From: JBBROS01 sp963792675
Lineage (GTDB): Bacteria; Pseudomonadota; Alphaproteobacteria; Acetobacterales; Acetobacteraceae
DNA length: 64,000 bases
Direction: 5' to 3'
Assembly (NCBI GenBank): GCA_963792675.1
Contig: CAWBWT010000002.1
Location: 2,604,001 to 2,668,000 of the forward strand
Of this stretch, positions 26,129 through 38,636 are shown in pieces. The position numbers were made by a program, and so were the translations under genes. Position 1 is the stretch's first letter. Every line of letters begins with the position of its first letter. The notes beneath the pieces are model-generated. The model was given only the letters and a program-made list of their open reading frames with translations, searched no databases and was not told the origin of the DNA.

Positions 26129-26881
26129 TCAGCGCCGTCCCGCGGCGCCGACCCGTGCCGAGTCGCCGGCGCCCATCACCACCATGTCGTGCACCGCGAC
26201 CGACACCGCGCCCGCGGCCCGGCGCACATGCGACAGCATCGCCGTGTCGGCGGCACTCACCCGGGGCGGCGTGGCGCCCCCGTTGCGCCACAGGATCGCC
26301 GCCGTCGCGTAGCGGTCGAGAGCGTGGCGCAGCAGCTGGCGCGTGACCCGCGCCGGGTCCTCGGGATCGTCGAACCGGCACTCGCCGAGCAGCTGGTTGC
26401 GGTTGTTGAGCAGCAGCGCGCCGCTGCCCGGCGGCCGTAAGCTCCGCGCCGGTGCATCGAGGTAGCGATCCAGCGCGTCCCAGTCGGACAGCACCACGCG
26501 CTCGATGCGTTCCGCTTGCGCCAGGCATTTTGCCGCATCGGCCACCAGCGCGAATGCCTCGGCCGCCCGCATCGGCACCTCGGCGTCATCGAGCGCCGGC
26601 CGCGGCGCCGAGAGCGCGGCCGCCAGGCTGCCGAACCGGTTGATCAATGCCTTCGCCCGCGGTTTGGTGTCGCCGCGTGGGATCCCGAGGAACAGCACCA
26701 TCTCGAGGATCTCGTAATCGGCGAGCGCTCCGGCCGCCGCCAGCAGCCGGGTCCGCATGCGGCCGCGATGCCCATGCGGCCCGGTGCTGCTGAACGGAAC
26801 AGGATTTTGGGACGCGTCCAAGTAATGACCTTGCGGATGTCCGAAGCACCCATGTAACACCGGCCCCAGCACCGTTGCCAC
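26129..26881 (-). CDS. RadC paralogue lacking the JAMM metal site
   Basis: About 250 residues. The N-terminal RadC module is well preserved: GPHGHRGRMRTRLLAAAG, LADYEILEMVLFLGIPRGDT, KPRAKALINRFGSLAAALSA. In the C-terminal half, where the HNHPSGD zinc-binding motif should be, the sequence reads ILWRNGGATPPRVSAADT, so neither zinc-ligand His is present; the partner AVHDMVVMGAGDS stays recognisable. The start is uncertain: GTG 26881 is used, but any of several GTG/TTG codons before GPHGHRGR would serve. Directly upstream of the intact radC and probably co-translated; a regulatory or pseudo-enzyme partner is the simplest reading. Confidence 0.72.
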   Translation of the reverse strand: MATVLGPVLHGCFGHPQGHYLDASQNPVPFSSTGPHGHRGRMRTRLLAAAGALADYEILEMVLFLGIPRGDTKPRAKALINRFGSLAAALSAPRPALDDAEVPMRAAEAFALVADAAKCLAQAERIERVVLSDWDALDRYLDAPARSLRPPGSGALLLNNRNQLLGECRFDDPEDPARVTRQLLRHALDRYATAAILWRNGGATPPRVSAADTAMLSHVRRAAGAVSVAVHDMVVMGAGDSARVGAAGRR

Positions 26882-26948
26882 GTGCCCCGACAACTGGCGA
26901 CAACTCTTGACCTAGCCGCCGCAACCTGCCGGCCGCTAGTATCCGCCC

Positions 26949-28451
26949 ATGATCGCCCGCATCAGCAGCTTTGCGTTCAGCGGCATCGACGCCGTGCCGG
27001 TCGAGGTGCAGGTGCAGATCGCCTCCGGCCTGCCGAGCTTCATCGTGGTCGGACTGCCGGACAAGGCGGTCGGCGAAGCGCGCGAGCGGGTGCGCGCGGC
27101 GCTGACCTCCATGGGCCTGTCGCTGCCGCCCAAGCGCATCATCATCAACCTGGCGCCGGCCGACCTGCTGAAGGAGGGCAGTCACTTCGACCTGCCGATC
27201 GCGCTCGCCGTGCTGGCCGGCATGGACGTGCTGCCGCGGGACGAGCTCGCCGGCTATGCCGCGCTGGGCGAGTTGTCGCTGGACGGCGCCTGCAAGCCGG
27301 TGGCCGGCGTACTGCCGGCGGCGATGTCGGCATCGTTGCGCGACCTCGGCCTGATCTGCCCGGCGGTGCAAGGCGGGGAAGCCGCTTGGGCCGGCCGCAT
27401 CGAGGTGCTCGCCGCCCCCGACCTGCTGTCGATCATCAACCATTTCCGCGGCACCCAGGTGTTGTCGCCGCCGGACACCGCCGGCGCGCAGCCGGAGCCG
27501 GGCGGACCGGATCTGTCGGACGTGCGCGGCATGGAGTCGGCCCGGCGCGCGCTCGAGGTCGCCGCTGCTGGCAACCACAACCTGCTGCTGGTCGGGCCGC
27601 CCGGTGCCGGCAAGTCGATGCTGGCCGCCCGTTTGCCGCGGCTGCTGCCCGACCTGTCGCCACTCGACGCGCTGGAGGTGAGCATGGTGCACAGCGTCGC
27701 CGGCATGCTGGACGGCGGCCGCCTCGTGATGCGTCCGCCGTTCCGGGAGCCGCACCACGGCGCCTCCATGGCGGCCTTGGCCGGCGGCGGCCAGCGCGCT
27801 CGGCCCGGAGAAGTCAGCCTCGCCCATCGCGGCGTGCTGTTTCTCGACGAACTGCCCGAGTTCCCCCGCCCCGCCTTGGAGTCGTTGCGGCAGCCGTTGG
27901 AATCCGGCAAGACCACCGTCGCCCGCGCCGCCGCCCACGTCACCTACCCGGCCCGCTTCCAGCTTGTCGCCGCAATGAACCCGTGCCGTTGCGGCTACCT
28001 CGGCGACGCGGCGCGCGAGTGCAACAAGGCGCCACGCTGCGGCGAGGACTACCTCGGGCGGATCAGCGGCCCGTTGCTCGACCGCATCGACATGGTGGTG
28101 CACGTGCACCCGACCTCGCCTGCCGAGCTGTCCCGGGCGCCGCCGGGCGAATCGAGCGAGACGGTGGCGGCCCGCGTCGCCACCGCGCGCCGGATCCAGC
28201 GCGACCGGTTCGGTCCCGACCGCGGCGCGACCAACGCCGAAGCCGGCATGGACGACCTCGACTTGCAGCCGGACGCGCGGGCTTTGGCCGAGCAGGCCGC
28301 CGAACGGCTGCGCCTGTCGGCGCGCGGGTTCACGAGGGTGCTGAGGGTTGCGCGGACGGTTGCCGATCTCGCCGCGTCGATGCTGGTCAGGCGCGCCGAC
28401 GTGGCGGAGGCACTGGCCTACCGGCATCGCGTTCCGGGCCGTCAGGCTTGA
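26949..28451 (+). CDS. YifB/ComM-family AAA+ ATPase (Mg-chelatase-like)
   Basis: 500 residues, the usual length. The N-terminal YifB/Lon-like domain is at about 1-170 (GLPSFIVVGLPDKAVGEARE, INLAPADLLKEGSHFDLPIA). The AAA+ core has Walker A GPPGAGKSM (about 216-224), Walker B VLFLDELPEF, and the cysteine-containing MNPCRCGYLGD. A C-terminal Mg-chelatase-like helical domain ends the protein (RLSARGFTRVLRVARTVADL). ComM acts as a hexameric branch-migration helicase in natural transformation in other bacteria; with dprA and comEC also in this window, a DNA-uptake role is plausible. Divergent from the radC pair. Confidence 0.92.
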   Translation: MIARISSFAFSGIDAVPVEVQVQIASGLPSFIVVGLPDKAVGEARERVRAALTSMGLSLPPKRIIINLAPADLLKEGSHFDLPIALAVLAGMDVLPRDELAGYAALGELSLDGACKPVAGVLPAAMSASLRDLGLICPAVQGGEAAWAGRIEVLAAPDLLSIINHFRGTQVLSPPDTAGAQPEPGGPDLSDVRGMESARRALEVAAAGNHNLLLVGPPGAGKSMLAARLPRLLPDLSPLDALEVSMVHSVAGMLDGGRLVMRPPFREPHHGASMAALAGGGQRARPGEVSLAHRGVLFLDELPEFPRPALESLRQPLESGKTTVARAAAHVTYPARFQLVAAMNPCRCGYLGDAARECNKAPRCGEDYLGRISGPLLDRIDMVVHVHPTSPAELSRAPPGESSETVAARVATARRIQRDRFGPDRGATNAEAGMDDLDLQPDARALAEQAAERLRLSARGFTRVLRVARTVADLAASMLVRRADVAEALAYRHRVPGRQA

Positions 28452-28470
28452 ACCAACAGAGAAATACGGA

Positions 28471-28545
28471 TGGTGGGCGCGACAGGGATTGAACCTGTGA
28501 CCCCCGCCATGTCAAGGCGATGCTCTACCGCTGAGCTACGCGCCC
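28471..28545 (-). tRNA. tRNA-Val (GAC), CCA encoded
   Basis: 75-nt cloverleaf on the minus strand: acceptor GGGCGCG/CGCGCCC, D-arm GCTC-AGCGGTA-GAGC, anticodon stem TCGCC/GGCGG around loop TTGACAT (anticodon GAC, valine), T-arm with GGTTCAATCC, discriminator A and an encoded CCA end. Lies in the gap after the YifB gene, on the opposite strand. Confidence 0.95.
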
Positions 28546-28638
28546 ATCCGCTCGATGGCGGTCTTCTAGAGCCTGGGCCAGGCTTTCGCAACCGTGCTTG
28601 CGCCGGCACGTGACAGAACTCCCGGCGAACGCTTCTAT

Positions 28639-29505
28639 ATGGGCATGGATCACGCCATCCCCGCTGCGCCTCCGCCGTTCGAGCTGGCTTCGCCGACGAT
28701 CCAGGCGGCACCGGTGGTGTTCACGTCGCCGCATTCCGGGCGCCTCTACCCCGCCGATTTCATCGAGGCCGCACGGCTGGACCCGGTCGGCCTGCGCCGC
28801 AGCGAGGACAGCTTCGTCGACGAGCTGTTTGCGGGCGTCACCGCGGCCGGCGCACCGCTGCTGTGCGCCACCTTCCCGCGCGCCTATTGCGATCCGAACC
28901 GCGAGCCGTGGGAGCTGGATCCCGGCATGTTCGCCGACGCGCTGCCGCCATGGGTCAACACCACCAGCGCCCGTGTCGGCGCCGGACTCGGCACGCTCGC
29001 GCGCGTGGTGGCGACCGGCGAGTCGATCTATCGGGACAAGCTGCCGTTCAGCGAGGCGGAGTTCCGCGTCCGGACCTTCTGGACTCCCTACCACGACATG
29101 CTTGCGGCCCTGATCGCGGAGACCCGGGAGCGGTTCGGCGCCTGCTTGCTGATCGACTGCCATTCCATGCCCGCCCATGCCGGGCGCGGCGCCTCGCCCG
29201 ACTTCGTGCTGGGCGACGCGCATGGCACCGCCTGTTCCGGCCGGGTCACGGCGTTGGTCGAATCGACGCTATCCGGCATGGGCTACATCGTCCGTCGCAA
29301 CGACCCCTATGCCGGCGGCTACATCACCCGGCATTACGGGCGACCGCGCGACGGCGTCCACGCCTTGCAGATCGAGATCGCCCGCAGCCTCTATATGGAT
29401 GAGGTGCGGTTCGTGCGCCGCCCCGGCTTCGCCGCGCTGCGCGACAACCTGTCGGCTCTCGCCGCACATCTGGCCCGGTCCGCCCCGGTTTTGATCGCTC
29501 CCTGA
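28639..29505 (+). CDS. N-formylglutamate amidohydrolase family protein
   Basis: 288 residues from ATG 28639 (ATG 28645 also possible). Typical blocks: VVFTSPHSGRLYP (about 27-39), RRSEDSFVDELF, FPRAYCDPNREPWELDP, YRDKLPFSEAEF, the metal-site block LLIDCHSMPAH, and GGYITRHYGRPRDGVHALQI. The family hydrolyses N-formyl-glutamate in histidine breakdown (HutG type) or related N-acyl amino acids. No hut genes are near, so the physiological substrate is open. Monocistronic, facing the small RNA locus. Confidence 0.88.
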   Translation: MGMDHAIPAAPPPFELASPTIQAAPVVFTSPHSGRLYPADFIEAARLDPVGLRRSEDSFVDELFAGVTAAGAPLLCATFPRAYCDPNREPWELDPGMFADALPPWVNTTSARVGAGLGTLARVVATGESIYRDKLPFSEAEFRVRTFWTPYHDMLAALIAETRERFGACLLIDCHSMPAHAGRGASPDFVLGDAHGTACSGRVTALVESTLSGMGYIVRRNDPYAGGYITRHYGRPRDGVHALQIEIARSLYMDEVRFVRRPGFAALRDNLSALAAHLARSAPVLIAP

Positions 29506-29531
29506 CGTTCGACCGCGATCACAGCGCGGGC

Positions 29532-29562
29532 AAAAAAAATGGCGGTACCCGAAGGCACCGCC
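29532..29562 (-). terminator. Rho-independent terminator of the small RNA
   Basis: Stem GGCGGUGCC/GGUACCGCC (one G-U pair) with UUCG tetraloop at 29562-29541, then A and a run of eight U (29539-29532) on the minus strand. The best intrinsic terminator in the window; it would not work in the other direction. Confidence 0.85.
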
Positions 29563-29608
29563 AAGTTTAGGGAGGAAACGTCCAAGCAAGGGACCAAGGT
29601 CCGTTGCT
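29532..29608 (-). ncRNA. Candidate small RNA with CCUCCC motif and UUCG terminator
   Basis: On the minus strand a promoter-like TTGCAG (29644-29639), 18-bp spacer, TAGTCT (29620-29615) precedes about 77 nt containing a small hairpin GGAC-CUUG-GUCC (29602-29591), a single-stranded stretch with UUUCCUCCC (anti-Shine-Dalgarno, about 29578-29570), and a nine-base-pair GC hairpin closed by a UUCG loop (29562-29541), then eight U. No ORF fits. The layout matches trans-acting alphaproteobacterial sRNAs that use C/U-rich loops to cover ribosome-binding sites. The 5' end is estimated. Confidence 0.65.
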
Positions 29609-29734
29609 GAATGCAGACTACGACTAACTTTCGCCCGGCTGCAAGCGTCTTTTTTGCGATGCACCATTTCCTTACGAAACAAAAAATCACCCGTCATTAA
29701 ACGTTCGTTCATCGAGCCCTGGCATACAGAGCGA

Positions 29735-30497
29735 ATGATCGTGACGGAGCGCGCTCATCCTCCTGCTGCTGTCGGCTTGGCCGTGCTTGGCCCAGGCGCA
29801 ACCAAAGGGCCTGTGCCGGCCGTCGATCGCCGCGGCCGAGCGGAGCCTCAACGTGCCGGATCGGCTCATGCAGGCGGTTGCCATCATGGAAAGCGGGCGA
29901 CGCGATCCGTCCTCGGGCAGCGTCGCCGCGTGGCCATGGACGATCAACGTCGAAGGCGTCGGTGAGCTGTTCGACACCAAGGAGCAGGCCATCGCTGCTG
30001 TTAACGCGCATCGCGCCCGTGGCGCCCGCTCGATCGACGTCGGCTGCATGCAGATCAATCTCAAGCATCACCCCGACGCCTTCGCCTCGCTCGAGGAAGC
30101 GTTCGACCCCGACGCGAACGCCAAATATGCCGCCAAATTTCTGCAGCAGCTGCTGGCGCAGACCGGATCCTGGCCGCTGGCGGTGGCAGGCTACCACTCG
30201 CTGACCCCGGACATCGGCGGTGACTACGCCAAGAAGGTGCTCGCGATCTGGGCGCGCCCCGAGCGGGCCAACACCATGCCCGACATCGGACGAGCCATGG
30301 CGCACCCGCCCCCGACGCCACCGCCCACCCCGATGGTCGCCAGCAGCGCACCGATCTTGCCCGCGGCACTTCCCCCGGCAACGCACCTGCTGTCGGCGCC
30401 GGGCAGCGCGGCGCCCCAGCTGACCGGCCGCGGCCTCGACTCCTACCGGTCCATGCCGACCCGGCTGGCAACGACCGGCCTGTTCCGGCGATCCTGA
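29735..30497 (+). CDS. Secreted lytic transglycosylase-like (SLT) protein, frame slip in signal peptide
   Basis: About 254 residues. The SLT fold is seen in VPDRLMQAVAIMESGRRDPS, with the catalytic Glu in IMESG, IDVGCMQINLKHHPDAF (the GxMQIN block) and GSWPLAVAGYHS. The C-terminal 70 residues are Pro/Ala-rich. A signal peptide LILLLLSAWPCLAQAQ precedes it but is out of frame with ATG 29735 (MIVTERA); two bases missing in the GCGCGC run at about 29755 would join them. Alternatively translation starts at TTG 29787 without a leader, which makes little sense for a peptidoglycan enzyme. Size and motifs resemble VirB1-like cell-wall openers; no secretion-system genes adjoin. Confidence 0.75.
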
Positions 30498-30542
30498 TCC
30501 GGCCGAATCGCCGGGCGCCCAACCGGGTGCGGCGCCCGAGTG

Positions 30543-32500
<1,958 letters not shown>

Positions 32501-32502
32501 GC

Positions 32503-34126
<1,624 letters not shown>

Positions 34127-34166
34127 GCGGCGCGGTCGAAGTTCGGCGCCAGGCTTGACGCGAACA

Positions 34167-35059
34167 CTAGGAACCGAGCTTCCCTTCGAGCAATGAGCGG
34201 GCGACCACCGAGAAATCCTTGCCGCCCAATCCCGCCTTCGCCAGCGTCGCATAGGCGTCGCGCGCCACCTTGCCGAGCACGCCGGCGGCGCCGGTGGACG
34301 ACGCCGCATCGACCGCCAGCGACAGGTCCTTCAGCATCAGGTCCACGGCGAAACCGGGCACGTAGTCCCGGTTGGCAGGCGAGGCCGGCACCGGCCCCGG
34401 TACCGGGCAATAGCCCGTCAAGGCCCAGCACTGGCCGGACGACGTGCTGCTGATGTCGAACAGGGCTTGCGCCGGCAATCCGAGCTTCTCCGCCAGCGCG
34501 AAGGCCTCGCCGACGCCCACCATGGAGATGCCGAGCATCAGGTTGTTGCACACCTTCGCCGCCTGCCCCGCGCCGGCTGGCCCGGCCAGGACAATGGTGC
34601 GGCCCATGACCTGCAGCAGCGGCTTGGCCCGCTCGAACGCTGCCTCGGCGCCGCCGACCATGAACGTCAGCGTCGCCGCGGCGGCCCCGGTGGTGCCGCC
34701 CGACACCGGCGCGTCGAGCAGGGCAAAGCCGCGCTGTGCCGCCGCCGCCGCCATCTCGCGCGCGGTCGCCACGTCGATGGTCGAGCTGTCGATCAGCAGC
34801 GCCCCGGCCGGCGCTGCTGCGAACACCTCGGCCGAGCACGGCCCGCACCTGCGGCCCCGCCGGCAGCATCGTCACCACGACATCCGCCCCGGCAGCCGCG
34901 TCGGCGACGCTGCTCGCGACCTGGCCGCCGACCTGCGGACAGGGCCGCGCGGGCGGACTCGGACAGGTCGAACCCGCGCACGGCGTGCCCGGCGCGCACG
35001 AGGTTCGCCGCCATCGGGCCGCCCATGTTCCCGAGCCCGATGAATCCGATGCCCGCCAT
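34167..35059 (-). CDS. mmsB: 3-hydroxyisobutyrate dehydrogenase family protein (reading frame interrupted)
   Basis: About 297 residues. N-terminal NAD motif FIGLGNMGGPMAANLVRAG; STIDVATAREMAAAAAQRG; substrate motif DAPVSGGTTGAAAATLTFMV; catalytic Lys region GAGQAAKVCNNLMLG; KDLSLAVDAA near the C-terminus. These are diagnostic of the beta-hydroxyacid dehydrogenase family; 3-hydroxyisobutyrate (valine breakdown) is the best guess, also supported by the adjacent leucine-pathway carboxylase. Frame changes near 34940 and 34830. GGGAG lies just before ATG 35059, and the upstream transporter stop is 12 bp away. Confidence 0.82.
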
Positions 35060-35070
35060 GGCCGATCTCC

Positions 35071-36717
35071 CTACGTGAACAGAACCAGCGCCTTTGTTAG
35101 CGTGATCCAGATGCCCCAGGCCAGCGGCACCCCGACCGCCGCCCAGGCCAGCAACGCCGGGGCGCTCAGTCCACCGCGGCCGATGCCGAACGAACCACTC
35201 GCGGCGGACGACGACGCTTGGTTGGACGTCCGCGTCTCGCATGTACCACCGCTCCGCCACCGGACGGACCAGCAGGTTGCACACGAAGCCTGCGACCAGA
35301 AAGCCAGCCAGGATGTAGAGCGTCGTCTGATAGGCCTGCTCGCGCGGAACGCCGGAGCGGATCTGGTACTCCGGGATCTGGGTGATCGCCAACGGCCCGA
35401 TGACGCCGGCGGTGGACCAGGCGGTCAGCAGGCGGCCATGGATGGCGCCCACGTACTGCGTCCCGAACATGTCGGCGAGGTAGGCCGGCACGGTCGCGAA
35501 GCCGCCCCCGTACATCGACACGATCACGCACATGAAGGCCACAAACAGCGCCACGCTGCCGGCCTGCGCGGCGATCGGGGAGCCCGCATACATCACGCAA
35601 CCCAGCGCGAAGAATGTGGCGTACGTCAGCCTTGCGCCCGATCCGGTCCGACACCGAGGCCCAGAAGAACCGGCCGCCGATGTTGAACAGGCTCAGCAAT
35701 CCGACGAACCCGGCAGCGATGGTGCCGACTTGGCGCGCCTGGTCAGGGTTGAGCGCGGCGAACCGCGTGCCCGATGCGCCGATCAAGTTGCCGCCGAACA
35801 TCACCTGAAGCATCGGCGAGGCGACCGCCAGCACGCCGATGCCGGCCGACACGTTGAGGCACAGCACTGCCCAAATCAGCCAGAATTGCGGCGTCTTGTG
35901 GGCGTCCCGCAGGTGCACGTTGCGGCGCGTGATCATGCCCGACTTGGCAGCCGGCGGCGTCCAGCCATCGGGGGCCCAGTTGGCCGGCGGCACGCGATAG
36001 CCGAACGCGCCCGACAGCATGAACACGAGATAGATCACGCCCATCGCCAGCAGCGTCTGCCAAACGCCGCGCGAGGCGACGCCGTCGCCGAACCGGTTCA
36101 TCAGCAGGTCCGCAAGCGGCGACCCGATCAACGCGCCGCCGCCGAACCCCATGATCGCCATCCCGGTCGCCATGCCGCGCCGGTCCGGGAACCACTTGAT
36201 CAATGTCGAGACGGGCGAGATGTAGCCGAGCCCGAGGCCGATGCCGCCCAACACGCCCGGACCCGAGCCACATCATCCAAAGCTGATGCATGGAGACCCC
36301 GAGCGCCGAGATCATGAGGCCGCCGCACCAGCACAGCGCCGCGTAAACGCCCGCGCGCCGCGGCCCGACCCGCTCGAGCCAGCCGCCCCAGATCGCGGCT
36401 GACGAGCCGAGGAAGATGAAGAACAAGGTGTAAAGAACGGTGACGTCCGAAACCCGCCAATCGAACGAGGTGGTGAACAGCATCGTCAGCAGGCCGGTAT
36501 CGGGCGGTGGTGCAACCGACTTGTCGACGCCGATGATGCGCGTCAGCGGCAACCAGAACACCGAGAAGCCATACGCCATGCCGATGCAGAGATGGATCGC
36601 CAAGGCCGCTGGCGGCACTAGCCAGCGATTGAAGCCGGGCCGCGCGACGATCCGCTCCCGGTCCAGCAATCCCGCGTCCCGCGATGGCCGCTCCTCGAGG
36701 ATAATTCCGTCTGCCAT
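35071..36717 (-). CDS. OFA-family MFS transporter (reading frame interrupted)
   Basis: About 548 residues, 12 predicted membrane segments, oxalate/formate antiporter-like family: IHLCIGMAYGFSVFWLPLTR, GGIGLGLGYISPVSTLIKWF, PDRRGMATGMAIMGFGGGAL and GGRFFWASVSDRIGRK are typical. Frame changes at about 36250, 35630 and 35200; the corrected C-terminus ends WAAVGVPLAWGIWITLTKAL with stop at 35071. ATG 36717 follows a G-rich site (GGGGGG). Probably imports an organic acid; since it is coupled to mmsB and the carboxylase genes, a branched-chain or hydroxyacid substrate is plausible. Exact ion unknown. Confidence 0.78.
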
Positions 36718-36802
36718 GACTAACCCCCCTTGTTGTCGGCGCAATTAGCGCTCTTTTCACGAGACTTATGGCCTTTATAACGTCGGCTTGGCAACAACGT
36801 CG

Positions 36803-37709
36803 CTACGGCTCGCTTGTCGCTGCTTTGTAGGAAATTGTTGGAGCGAGCGCCAGCAATGCCGCAGTCAGCGGCGCCACCGGGTCGCGTTGCGGGTAAAGCA
36901 AGCCGATCGTCGGCACTGGCCCGCTTTCCTCGATCGGGATCAGCCGGACCCCGGCCGGCAGCCCGAACGCATCCGCCAAGCCCACCGACAGCACGCTGGC
37001 CCAGTGCCCGGTCCGCACGTGGCTCATGAGCACGATGCATGGAGTTCGGTCTCGAGCGTCGCTTCGGACCAGCTTCCCGCCGCCCGCAGCCGCGCCTCGA
37101 CGATCCGCCGGTTCTGCATGTCGGGGGTCAGCAAGCACAGCGGCACCTGCCCCATCTCCTCCCAGCCGACCGTATCGCCGAAGCCGGTCGCGGCGGTTGC
37201 GGCGATCGCCAGGCAGTAGCGCTCGCGGTACAGCGGCAGCATCCGGTGGCGTCCGGACGCCTCCCGCCGTCCAGGTAGGTTAGGCCGGCCTCGATCTGCA
37301 GGTCGTCGAGCAAGCCGAGGATCTCGTCCGACGTGCGCGACAACACGCCGAAGGTGACCTCGGGGTGCAGGGTGCGATACGGGGTCGTCAGCTCGGCAAC
37401 CGCCGGCAGCGCCGACGGCACCACCCCCAAGCGCAGCCGCCCCTGCAGCCGCGCCGGCGTGCCGCGCAGGTCCGCCCGCATCGCCCGCGCATCGGCCACG
37501 ATCCGCCGCGCCCATTCCAGCGTGCGATACCCTTCGGCGGTCAGGCCGTGGAACCGGCTGCCGCGGCTGACCAGCAGCACGCCCAGCGTCTCCTCCAGCT
37601 GCTTGATCCCCGACGACAAGGTCGGCTGCGTCACGCCGCAGGCCGCGGCGGCGCGACCGAAATGCCGCTCGCGGGCGAGTGCCAGCAGGTATTCGAGCTT
37701 GTCGATCAT
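36803..37709 (-). CDS. LysR-family transcriptional regulator (reading frame interrupted)
   Basis: About 302 residues. The N-terminal winged helix (LEYLLALARERHFGRAAAAC, GVTQPTLSSGIKQLEETLGV, LLVSRGSRFHGLTAEG) is at residues 4-65; the effector domain includes RLRLGVVPSALPAVAELTTP and the C-terminal PAGVRLIPIEESGPVPTIGL. Frame changes near 37260 and 37030. ATG 37709 overlaps the stop of the DUF72 gene (ATGA). The transporter gene starts 85 bp downstream in the same direction, and is the obvious candidate target. Effector unknown. Confidence 0.82.
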
Positions 37710-38494
37710 CCCACGCGGCGGCGGAACGCCATCGCCGCGTCGGGCGCCCGCACCTTGTCGCCCGAGATGAAGAACACGAACGCCGGGCGCGCCGCCTTGG
37801 TCGCCGCCGCACCCGCCCGCGGCAGGTCGTCGGCCGACCGCCCCGCCGCCCAAGCCTGGACTCGCTTCGCCCAGCCGTCCAGCGCCGCCGCCGCGTAACC
37901 CTCGGGCTCGTCGAGCGCGTTGTGCTCCAGCCGGGCGTAGACGAAATCGGCCGTGAGATCGGCCAGCAGCGTGTGCTTGTCGCTCTCGATCAGGGCGTGA
38001 GCGACGTTGTGCTCGCGCAGCAGGTCCATGTAGGCCGGGTCGCCGAAGCTCTCGTGCCGCGTCTCGAACACGTGGCGCAGCGTCACGCCATTCTGCTGCC
38101 GCGGCAGGTGGCCGAGGAAGGCGGCGAACGTTTCGCGCTCGAACACGCGGGTCGGCGGGAACTGCCACAGGATCGGCCCGAGCTTCGGACCCAGCTCGGT
38201 GATCCCGGACACCAGGAACGCGGTCACCAGTTCGCCCGCGGCGGCCAAGTCCTTCTTGTGGGTGGTGAACCGCGACGCCTTCACGGCGAAGACGAACCCG
38301 TCCGGCACCGCGTCGCGCCATTTGGCGAAGCTTTCGGGCTTCTGCCGGCCGTAGAAGGTGCCGTTGATCTCGATCGCCGACATCCGCTCGCCGGCATAGG
38401 CCAGCTCCTGCGCATGCGGCAGGCCGTTCGGATAGAACGGGCCGCGCCAGGGTGGAAAGGTCCAACCGCCGATGCCGACGTGAATCTGTGCCAT
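37706..38494 (-). CDS. DUF72 (YecE-like) family protein
   Basis: 262 residues. Begins IHVGIGGWTFPPWRGPFYPN and has IEINGTFYGRQKPESFAKWR, FAVKASRFTTHKKDL, ILWQFPPTRVF, HVFETRHESFGDP and YARLEHN, the usual DUF72 blocks; a TIM-barrel fold of unknown activity. A role in Fe-S or nucleic-acid chemistry has been guessed for relatives but is not established. First gene of the leftward unit with the LysR regulator, start and stop overlapping by four bases. Confidence 0.88.
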   Translation of the reverse strand: MAQIHVGIGGWTFPPWRGPFYPNGLPHAQELAYAGERMSAIEINGTFYGRQKPESFAKWRDAVPDGFVFAVKASRFTTHKKDLAAAGELVTAFLVSGITELGPKLGPILWQFPPTRVFERETFAAFLGHLPRQQNGVTLRHVFETRHESFGDPAYMDLLREHNVAHALIESDKHTLLADLTADFVYARLEHNALDEPEGYAAAALDGWAKRVQAWAAGRSADDLPRAGAAATKAARPAFVFFISGDKVRAPDAAMAFRRRVG

Positions 38495-38596
38495 GGCGCC
38501 AGAGTGCGCCAGACCGGCGCGGTCCGGAAGGCCGGGCGTCGCGGGTAGGCCACGGCCGATATCGTCCGGGCCGCGGCTGCGCTAGCGTGGCGTCTT

Positions 38597-38636
38597 ATGA
38601 CGCCCACTCCTCCTAGCGGGCGATGACGCCCACTCC
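38597..38636 (+). repeat. Direct repeat duplicating the cobC start region
   Basis: ATGACGCCCACTCC occurs at 38597-38610 and again at 38623-38636, 26 bp apart. The first copy opens a nine-codon ORF whose TGA overlaps the second ATG (ATGA at 38623-38626), the start of cobC. Confidence 0.8.

Noticed and set aside
38500..38622. Cobalamin riboswitch ahead of cobC
   Set aside because: No B12-box-like GCCACTG sequence or long structured leader; only the short direct repeat is seen.
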